The notes beneath the pieces were generated by a model, which did not search any database, was not told where the DNA came from, and saw nothing but the letters and a program-made list of their open reading frames with translations. Below, one piece after another: positions 5,089 through 10,037 of a stretch of DNA of 10,037 nucleotides (position 1 is the stretch's first letter; each line of letters begins with the position of its first letter). This DNA comes from Salinirussus sp. (lineage in GTDB: Archaea; Halobacteriota; Halobacteria; Halobacteriales; Haloarculaceae): positions 1 to 10,037 of the forward strand of contig JAQCNN010000035.1 in the NCBI GenBank assembly GCA_028275005.1. Direction: 5' to 3'. Both the position numbers and the translations under genes were made by a program.

Positions 5089-7638
5089 ATGGCCGGAGGG
5101 CTCCGAAACCGGCTGGCAGCCATCGACCACCAGCCCTACGTCGACTGGGTCGACGAGCGTATCGTCAACCACCCCGGCAAGGTGGTGGTGGTCTTTCTCC
5201 TGGTGACCGGTCTGTTCGTGTTCGGTCTGGGGAACATCTCCACCACGGCCGGAACGAACCAGTTCACCGCCGGTATCCCCGCCGAACAGGCGCTCGAGGA
5301 CGTCAACCGGGAGTTCTCGCCGTCGTTCTCGCCGGACACCGGGGGGACGACACTGATCCAGCAGGAGCAGAATGTCCTCTCGAAGCCCGCGATGCTCCGG
5401 ATGCTCCGGCTCCAGGAGCGCATCGAGGACCGTGCGGACCTCCGGGCAACGGGGTCGAGCAGTGCCGCCCAGCAGGTCGCCCGGGAGCTCGACCCGACCG
5501 CCCGGACACTCGAGGACCAGATCACCGCCGTCGAGCGGGCCAACCCGACCGAGGTCGACCGTGCTGTCCGAGCGCTGGCCGACCAGGGGTCGTTCACCAG
5601 CGTCCTGAGCACGAGCTTCAACTCGGCGGCGGCCAGCGCCCCCGCGACCATCGGCACCGTCTCCCACCAGTTGCCCTCCGGGATCTCCTCGGGGGCCGGC
5701 CAGGGGGGCTCCAGCCCGCTGACGCCGATCCAGCAGCGTATCGACCGGCTCGCCGGCGGCTCGGTCACCGTCTTCGGGTCGGGGGTCCTCGCCGACGAGT
5801 TCTCGACGGTGATCACCGACTCGCTGTTGATCGTCGTCCCCGCCGCGGTTGTCTTTATCCTGCTGTTTCTGTCGGTTGCCTACCGTGACCCGGCCGACCT
5901 CCTCCTCGGTCTGGGGGCGCTGTTGATGGCCATCATCTGGACGTTCGGGTTCATGGGCCTGGCGGGGATCCCCTTCTCACAGCTCCTCATCACCGTCCCC
6001 CCGCTGTTGCTCGCTGTCGGGATCGACTTTGGGATCCACTCGATCAACCGGTATCGCGAGGAGGTCTCACTCGGCGCCGACACCGGGCCGGCGATGCGGA
6101 CCACCACCGACCAGCTGCTCGTGGCCTTCTTTATCGTCACCGGGACGACCGTCATCGGGTTCGCCGCAAACTTCGCCAGCGACCTGCCCCCGATCCGTGA
6201 CTTCGGGCTGGTCGCCGCCGTCGGTATCGTCTTTACGTTCCTGATCTTCGGGGTCTTCCTGCCGGCGGCAAAGGTCGGGCTCGACCGCGCCCGGGAGCGG
6301 TACCCGATCCCGACGCTCTCGAAGTCCCCGCTCGGGTCCGAGGGGTCGGCGCTGTCGTCGGTCCTCCGCGTCGGGGTCGTCATCGGCAAGCGTGCCCCGG
6401 CCGTCTTTCTGGCCCTGATGTTGCTGCTCTCGGTCGGGGCGGGTCTCTACGCGACCGGCATCGACACCACCTTCGAACAGGAGGACTTCCTCCCGCCGGA
6501 GGATATCCCGGCGGCGCTCTACGAGCTCCCCGAGCCGTTCCAGCCGGGGAGCTACACCGTCAGTGGGACGCTCAACTTCCTCGAGGACCGCTTCAGCGCC
6601 GCCCAGCAGTCCTCCGCGACGGTGTTCATCGAGGCGCCGATGACACGCGAATCCAGCCTCGAGGCCATCCAGCGGGCCGGCAGGAACCCGCCGGACTCCT
6701 TCGTCAGCGAGAACCGCGAGGCCGAGTACGAGTCGATACTCGGTGTCATCCGGTCACAGGCCGACCGTGACCCCGAGTTCCGTGACCTCGTCGACCGGAA
6801 CGACCCCGACGACGACGGGGTCCCCGAGGACAACCTCGGGGAGGTCTACGACGCCCTGCTCGACTCGCCGGCCCGCTCGGAGGCGCTGTCGTATCTCACC
6901 GAGGACTACCGCAGCACCCGAGTCGTCTACTCGATCGAGAGTGACGCCGCCGCGGCCGCGGTCGACGTCGACGCCCGAGAGGTCGCCGACCGCTACCGTG
7001 TTACCGCGACGGCCACCGGACAGACCGTCGTCTTCCAGGCGGTCTCGGGGCTGATCCTCTCCTCTGCGATCAACAGCCTGCTGCTCGCGTTACTCGGGAC
7101 GGCGCTGTTTCTGGTCTTCATCTACGCCGTGCTGGAGGGGAACGGCTCACTGGGGGTCGCCAATCTCGTTCCGATCTTCGCGACCCTGGCGGCCGTCGCG
7201 GCCACGATGCGCGCGCTCGGGATCCCGTTCAACTCCATCACCGCGACGATCCTCGCGATCACGATCGGGCTGGGGATCGACTACTCGGTCCACGTCGTCC
7301 ACCGGTTTGCCGACGAGCGCGCCGAGCGCCCGCTGGGGCCCGCGCTTGACCGGACCATCCGGGGCACCGGCGGCGCACTGCTCGGGAGCATGCTCACGAC
7401 CGTCTCGGGGATCGGTGTGCTCGGTCTCGCCCTGTTCCCCGCCATCGGCCAGTTCGGCATCATCACCGGTCTCTCGGTGTTCTACGCCTTCCTGGCGTCG
7501 GTTGTGGTCCTCCCCTCGGCGCTGGTCATCTGGGACCACATAGTCAACGGTGACGCCTCGCTTGCCCCGCTGTTCGGGCTGGGACGCCAGCCCTGGCGCG
7601 AGGCAAACGACTACGACCTCGGCGAGGCCGGGGACTGA
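5089..7638 (+). CDS. RND/MMPL-superfamily exporter
   Basis: This 849-residue protein has the duplicated RND layout with twelve predicted helices. TM1 is at about 33-51, followed by a large external loop (52-243). TM2-TM6 fall between 244 and 392 and TM7 at about 436-456. A second external loop spans 457-655, and TM8-TM12 fall between 655 and 812. Helices 4 and 10 carry the matching motifs GIDFGIHSINRYREE (D313) and GIDYSVHVVHRF (D731), typical of MMPL/hopanoid-type RND proteins and probable proton-relay aspartates. The second loop has DPDDDGVPEDN (572-582), resembling a thrombospondin-3 calcium loop. Substrates of archaeal members are unknown; lipid or hydrophobic compound export is the family expectation. 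The ATG at 5089 is chosen because it lies 1 nt after the upstream stop (TAA-G-ATG) and begins a sensible cytoplasmic N-terminus. The frame extends upstream to 4999, but that extension is Cys/Arg-rich and overlaps the upstream gene. Confidence 0.93.
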   Translation: MAGGLRNRLAAIDHQPYVDWVDERIVNHPGKVVVVFLLVTGLFVFGLGNISTTAGTNQFTAGIPAEQALEDVNREFSPSFSPDTGGTTLIQQEQNVLSKPAMLRMLRLQERIEDRADLRATGSSSAAQQVARELDPTARTLEDQITAVERANPTEVDRAVRALADQGSFTSVLSTSFNSAAASAPATIGTVSHQLPSGISSGAGQGGSSPLTPIQQRIDRLAGGSVTVFGSGVLADEFSTVITDSLLIVVPAAVVFILLFLSVAYRDPADLLLGLGALLMAIIWTFGFMGLAGIPFSQLLITVPPLLLAVGIDFGIHSINRYREEVSLGADTGPAMRTTTDQLLVAFFIVTGTTVIGFAANFASDLPPIRDFGLVAAVGIVFTFLIFGVFLPAAKVGLDRARERYPIPTLSKSPLGSEGSALSSVLRVGVVIGKRAPAVFLALMLLLSVGAGLYATGIDTTFEQEDFLPPEDIPAALYELPEPFQPGSYTVSGTLNFLEDRFSAAQQSSATVFIEAPMTRESSLEAIQRAGRNPPDSFVSENREAEYESILGVIRSQADRDPEFRDLVDRNDPDDDGVPEDNLGEVYDALLDSPARSEALSYLTEDYRSTRVVYSIESDAAAAAVDVDAREVADRYRVTATATGQTVVFQAVSGLILSSAINSLLLALLGTALFLVFIYAVLEGNGSLGVANLVPIFATLAAVAATMRALGIPFNSITATILAITIGLGIDYSVHVVHRFADERAERPLGPALDRTIRGTGGALLGSMLTTVSGIGVLGLALFPAIGQFGIITGLSVFYAFLASVVVLPSALVIWDHIVNGDASLAPLFGLGRQPWREANDYDLGEAGD

Positions 7639-7756
7639 CCACGGCCGCTACGCCGACCCTCCCCGTCTGTGGTGAACGGCTCCGTCGGGTGACCCTGCGC
7701 TCACCGGGCCAACGCGGTCGGCCACGGCTACTGTGCCGGTCGAACACAGCTACCGG

Positions 7757-7812
7757 GCGGTCTGTATCCAGTTGCCCGCTGTGGCGCGCCAGCGGCCAGT
7801 CAGACAGACCGC
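7757..7812. other. Nested inverted repeats in convergent intergenic region
   Basis: GCGGTCTGT (7757-7765) pairs perfectly with ACAGACCGC (7804-7812). Inside, CCGCTG (7776-7781) pairs with CAGCGG (7790-7795). The element sits between the convergent stops of the RND exporter and DUF2237 genes, in a 201-bp gap (7639-7839) with no convincing gene. It may be a bidirectional terminator or processing structure. It lacks the T-tract typical of haloarchaeal terminators. Confidence 0.35.
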
Positions 7813-7839
7813 AGCAGGGCCTCCGACGGCGTTGCCCGC

Positions 7840-8247
7840 TCAGTCGTCGCTGTCGACGGCGTGTGCACGCAGTGTCTCGCGGTCCAGGTCCGGGTGTGAG
7901 AGCGCGGCCTCGTTCGTTCCGGCGAGGACGACCGGCGGCGCCTCCCCGGCCTCGAGGGCCTCGACCCACCGGCCGACGCAGAGACACCACCGGTCACCGG
8001 GGTCGAGTCCGGGAAAGTCGAACTCCGGGCGGGGCGACACGAGGTCGTTTCCCAGCGCCCGCGAGAACTCGAGAAACCCCTCGGTGACCTCCGCACAGAG
8101 ATAGTGCTGGCCGCGGTCGCCTTCGACGGCGGTACAGCAGCCGTCCCGCAGATAGCCGGTCGCCGGCGTCTCACTGCACGGCTCGAGCGGGTCGCCGAGG
8201 ATATTCTGCTGGTCGTCCGGTGACGGTGTCGGATGTGAGTCGGACAC
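7840..8247 (-). CDS. DUF2237 family protein
   Basis: This 135-residue protein matches the DUF2237 family (COG3651) almost end to end. Recognisable blocks are NILGDPLEPCS (15-25), TGYLRDGCC (30-38), CAEVTEGFLEFSRALGNDL (51-69), PRPEFDFPGL (72-81) and GDRWCLCVGRW (84-94), followed by APPVVLAGT. Six cysteines (24, 37, 38, 51, 88, 90) fall in conserved blocks, hinting at metal binding or a redox role; the family's biochemical function is unknown. The first 12 residues and the acidic C-terminal tail lie outside the core. The start is GTG at 8247, supported by a TATA-like GTTTATCG at 8272-8279, about 28 nt upstream. The gene is divergent from the 107-residue gene at 8319 and convergent with the exporter. 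The family is widespread in bacteria, so an ancestral transfer is possible, but base use matches its neighbours. Confidence 0.9.
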   Translation of the reverse strand: MSDSHPTPSPDDQQNILGDPLEPCSETPATGYLRDGCCTAVEGDRGQHYLCAEVTEGFLEFSRALGNDLVSPRPEFDFPGLDPGDRWCLCVGRWVEALEAGEAPPVVLAGTNEAALSHPDLDRETLRAHAVDSDD

Positions 8248-8271
8248 ACCAGACAGTAGGGCCGGCAGGTC

Positions 8272-8279
8272 GATAAACG
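8272..8279 (-). promoter_or_regulatory. TATA-like promoter of the DUF2237 gene
   Basis: The minus strand reads CGTTTATCG around this position, centred about 28 nt before the GTG at 8247. The spacing fits a leaderless transcript and supports that GTG as the start. Confidence 0.55.
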
Positions 8280-8318
8280 TTGGCGGGGATTCTTGACCCC
8301 CCGGCCACGATGTGAACT

Positions 8319-8642
8319 GTGACCGAGGACCCCCCAGCAGACGTTCTCGCCGTGCTCGCCCAGCTGTTCGCTGAGGGGCAGGCGTCGCTGACCGACGGCG
8401 ACGTCGACACCGCCCGCGAGGCCGTCACCAGCGCAGAGGCAGTCGTGACCAACAAGCTCCCCGAGGGTGACCTCCGCGGACAGCTCCTCCACGGCTGCGG
8501 GCAGGCCAACGCCCTGCTCGACCCCGAGACCGGCGGCGAGGGTGAGGGCCCCGAGGAGACTGACGGGGTCGAGCCCGACGCCGCCGCGGAGTACCTGGCG
8601 GCGATGGAGCGACGGCTCCCCGAGGGTGCCGGAGGTGAGTGA
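8319..8642 (+). CDS. Small acidic helical protein of unknown function
   Basis: This 107-residue protein starts at GTG. Residues 7-73 look like a set of amphipathic helices (DVLAVLAQLFAEGQASL, then DVDTAREAVTSAEAVVTNKL, then DLRGQLLHGCGQANALL), reminiscent of a short helical-repeat or adaptor fold. A Gly/Glu/Asp-rich linker (about 74-88) and a final helix (AAAEYLAAMERRLPEG) follow. There is one cysteine and no catalytic motif. I do not recognise a named family with certainty; it resembles small haloarchaea-specific hypothetical proteins. The start is favoured by a weak TATA-like ATTCTTGA at 8289-8296, about 27 nt upstream. The gene diverges from the DUF2237 gene and is convergent with the MBL-fold gene, 23 nt from its stop. 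Confidence 0.7.
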   Translation: MTEDPPADVLAVLAQLFAEGQASLTDGDVDTAREAVTSAEAVVTNKLPEGDLRGQLLHGCGQANALLDPETGGEGEGPEETDGVEPDAAAEYLAAMERRLPEGAGGE

Positions 8643-8665
8643 CCAACCCCGCCCGGACCCCGGCG

Positions 8666-9331
8666 CTACAACTCCCAGTGCAGCCCCAGGTCCCGGAGTA
8701 GCCGGTCGACGGCGTCGCTGCCGCCCCCACCCACGTCCTCGCCGTGGGTCAACAGGACCGTCTCCACGTCCAGCCCGGCGAGCGCGACCAGATTCCGCCG
8801 GGCTCGGTCGGTGTCACGGTTGAACAGCTCCGCCGGCGGGGCCAGCGGGCCGGACCACCGCCGGTCGGGGGCGATGTCGCTGTCGGCGCCGACGACAGTG
8901 TCACCCGCCACGAGCAGCCCCTGTGACTCGTCGACAAAGGCCATATTGCCGTAGGTGTGCCCCCGGACCCGGACCGCCCGAAAGCCCGCGACCTCCTCGC
9001 CGCCCTCGACCAGCCGGTCGGCCGTCAGGTCGGCGTAGGCCCGCTGGAGGAAGGCCTGGTCCCCGTCGGGGACGACCACCTCGGGGTCGAACCGGTCGAC
9101 GACCCCCGGGAGCGCGCCGTAGTGGTCGGTGTCCTCGTGTTCGACGACGACCCGCTCGACACCACCGGCGGCCTCGAGTTTCCGCAGCAACTGGTCGGTG
9201 CTCAGGGCGTAACCCGTCCCGAACAGCGTGTCACCGACGAGGTGACAGCCGATCGGCTCGTCGGGCGAGGCTGTGAGGTAGGCTGGTAGGTCCGGCCTTG
9301 GCATGTTAAACCGTGTCACGCTATCGGACAT
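8666..9331 (-). CDS. MBL-fold metallo-hydrolase-like protein with altered metal motif
   Basis: This protein has 221 residues if the ATG at 9331 is used (MSDSVTRFNMPRPDLPAYL); the ATG at 9304 (MPRPDLPAYL) gives 212. The longer form is chosen because it supplies a plausible first strand, but promoter evidence is weak for both. The metallo-beta-lactamase landmarks, numbered from 9331, are H65-E-D-T-D69-H70-Y-G in place of the canonical HxHxDH, then GHT with H125, AGDT with D144, and LLTHGED with H196. So most ligands are present, but the second His of the first motif is Asp (D67). The family hydrolyses thioesters, lactones, phosphoesters or other bonds; no substrate can be assigned here. An open frame continues upstream to 9988, antisense to the cupin gene, but that part is low-quality sequence and not credible. 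The gene diverges from the cupin gene. Confidence 0.8.
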   Translation of the reverse strand: MSDSVTRFNMPRPDLPAYLTASPDEPIGCHLVGDTLFGTGYALSTDQLLRKLEAAGGVERVVVEHEDTDHYGALPGVVDRFDPEVVVPDGDQAFLQRAYADLTADRLVEGGEEVAGFRAVRVRGHTYGNMAFVDESQGLLVAGDTVVGADSDIAPDRRWSGPLAPPAELFNRDTDRARRNLVALAGLDVETVLLTHGEDVGGGGSDAVDRLLRDLGLHWEL

Positions 9332-9414
9332 ACCAGCGGGTTCGACCGGGGGACGCTTACGGGTTTGGGGGCCGGCCACCACGGGGGCTCTGCCGTGGAC
9401 TGTCACCCGACCCG

Positions 9415-9428
9415 GCCGAGGCCTCGGC
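9415..9428. promoter_or_regulatory. Perfect 14-bp palindrome between MBL-fold and cupin genes
   Basis: GCCGAGGCCTCGGC is self-complementary. It lies in the 150-bp divergent gap at 9332-9481, roughly 55 nt before the cupin start. A second inverted repeat (CCACGG at 9379-9384 with CCGTGG at 9393-9398) lies nearby. These could be operators, but GC-only symmetry is easily produced by chance in this DNA. Confidence 0.25.
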
Positions 9429-9481
9429 GGAGCGACCGAAGTGTTCATCGGACGCGGCGCCCGTATTTCGGGTCGAGAGCA

Positions 9482-9814
9482 ATGGGTCACGTCTCTACCG
9501 CCGAACTGGCCGACAGACTCGAGCAGGACGGGACGAGCTACGTCGAGGTGTTGAACGAGGCGTCGATGCGCGTCGAACTCGCCCGCTACCCCAACCCGGA
9601 GCCAAAGCTCCCACACCGGGAGGACGAACTCTACGTCGTCCTCTCGGGCTCCGGGACGGCCCACGTCGGAGCCGAGACACACGGTGTCGAGGAGGGTGAC
9701 GTCATCTACGTCGAACAGGGCGTCGAACACGACTTCGCCGACATCGACGATGAACTCACCGCCCTCGTGGTCTTTACCGACGCCGAGGAGTCCGTCCTCG
9801 ACAGGGGGGCCTGA
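9482..9814 (+). CDS. Small single-domain cupin protein
   Basis: This 110-residue protein consists of one cupin barrel. The first motif is PHREDELYVVLSGSG (44-58), with H45 and E49 as probable metal ligands; the usual HxH is reduced to a single His (H-R-E). The second motif is EGDVIYVEQGVEHDF (71-85), with H83. The strands between them (GTAHVGAETHGV) complete the core. Small haloarchaeal cupins of this size are generally of unknown substrate and may be metal-dependent enzymes or binding proteins. The ATG at 9482 starts the natural domain. The frame is open further upstream to 9365, but those residues are Arg/Pro-rich and unlike a cupin. A promoter is not clear: CGTATTTCG at 9462-9470 is AT-rich but too close to the ATG, and GTGTTCATC at 9441-9449 is weak. 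Confidence 0.85.
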   Translation: MGHVSTAELADRLEQDGTSYVEVLNEASMRVELARYPNPEPKLPHREDELYVVLSGSGTAHVGAETHGVEEGDVIYVEQGVEHDFADIDDELTALVVFTDAEESVLDRGA

Positions 9815-9891
9815 GCCGGGGCAGACCCGTCGACACCGTGTCCCCGGGGACTCGCCCCGTCGCTGACAGCCGGGCTGTCCACCCGTCAAAC

Positions 9892-9897
9892 CTTTTT
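9892..9897 (+). promoter_or_regulatory. TATA-like promoter of the FAH-family gene
   Basis: The AT-rich CTTTTT within AAACCTTTTTGTC lies 26-31 nt before the ATG at 9923. It is the only AT-rich string in the gap after the cupin gene. The T-run could also serve as the cupin gene's terminator. Confidence 0.45.
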
Positions 9898-9922
9898 GTC
9901 GCCGGGGGGAGTCACCCCGTCC

Positions 9923-10037
9923 ATGCGACTCGCCACGTTCACCGTCGAGACCGCCGTTGGCCCCATCGACCGGGTCGGCGTGAAACACGGCGACCGTCTG
10001 GTCGACCTGACGGCCGGCTACGCCACACTCCTCGCCG
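9923..10037 (+). CDS. Fumarylacetoacetate hydrolase (FAH) family protein, N-terminus only
   Basis: Only the first 38 residues lie in the window: MRLATFTVETAVGPIDRVG, then a segment ending in GDRLVDLTAGYATLLA. The opening strand MRLATF, the paired strand ending in RVGV and the phrase LVDLTAGYA are typical of the N-terminal part of FAH-family proteins in haloarchaea. These are usually about 280-330 residues and act on 2-oxo acid or fumarylacetoacetate-like compounds in aromatic or amino-acid degradation. The catalytic C-terminal domain is beyond the edge, so the specific reaction cannot be assigned. The ATG fits a TATA-like T-run at 9892-9897. The gene follows the cupin gene on the same strand after 108 nt, with its own probable promoter. 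Confidence 0.75.
   Translation, partial: MRLATFTVETAVGPIDRVGVKHGDRLVDLTAGYATLLA

Noticed and set aside
4888..5816. Overlapping minus-strand open frames spanning the junction of the Ig-repeat and RND genes.
   Set aside because: They are complementary to conserved coding sequence, including membrane and loop segments of the exporter. No independent evidence supports them.
7544..8104. Open frames on both strands in the gap after the exporter gene, extending over the DUF2237 gene.
   Set aside because: They are Arg/Pro/Ser-rich and the DUF2237 frame explains the conserved part. The remaining 201-bp gap shows no start with a promoter.
9332..9988. Upstream extension of the MBL-fold frame on the minus strand.
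   Set aside because: The extra residues run antisense through the cupin gene and into the FAH-family gene start, and resemble no MBL-fold N-terminus. The ATG at 9331 or 9304 is far more credible.

Overview
The window looks like chromosomal DNA from a halophilic archaeon (class Halobacteria). It is very GC-rich with strong G/C bias at third codon positions. The encoded proteins are highly acidic. Two adjacent genes carry the haloarchaea-typical receiver + HalX architecture. Most genes have a TATA-like element about 25-30 nt before an ATG or GTG start and no clear Shine-Dalgarno, as expected for leaderless haloarchaeal transcripts. The genus cannot be fixed from the sequence alone. I see no tRNA, rRNA, CRISPR, insertion sequence or phage gene.

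Layout. (1) 1-1156, minus strand: a KaiC/RAD55-like ATPase cut by the left edge, with a long acidic N-terminal extension, and a 95-residue membrane protein upstream of it. (2) 1290-2488, plus strand: two tandem response regulators of receiver + HalX type, each with its own promoter. They share a 54-bp perfectly identical block, which suggests a duplication with later gene conversion. No histidine kinase is present, so both are orphans here. (3) 2503-2880, minus strand: an HxlR-family winged-helix repressor/activator, convergent with the second regulator and divergent from the next operon. (4) 3156-7638, plus strand: a two-gene operon. The first gene encodes a secreted, membrane-anchored protein with about five Ig-like (CARDB/COG1361-type) repeats. 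The second encodes an 849-residue RND/MMPL-type exporter and starts 1 nt after the first gene's stop codon. (5) 7840-10037: small, separately promoted housekeeping or accessory genes. These are a DUF2237 protein (minus), a 107-residue protein of unknown function (plus), an MBL-fold hydrolase-like protein with an altered metal motif (minus), a small cupin (plus), and the start of a fumarylacetoacetate-hydrolase-family protein running off the right edge (plus).

How the parts may work together. The left part reads as a signalling cluster (ATPase, membrane protein, two phospho-receivers with coiled-coil outputs) with no visible sensor. The central part reads as an export or envelope module: the Ig-repeat protein would sit outside the membrane beside the RND pump, and the divergent HxlR protein is the natural candidate regulator. 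Short inverted repeats lie next to several promoters (803-820, 1219-1245, 2914-2938, 3083-3103, 3134-3146) and are the best candidate operators. None of the proposed regulatory links is proven by sequence.
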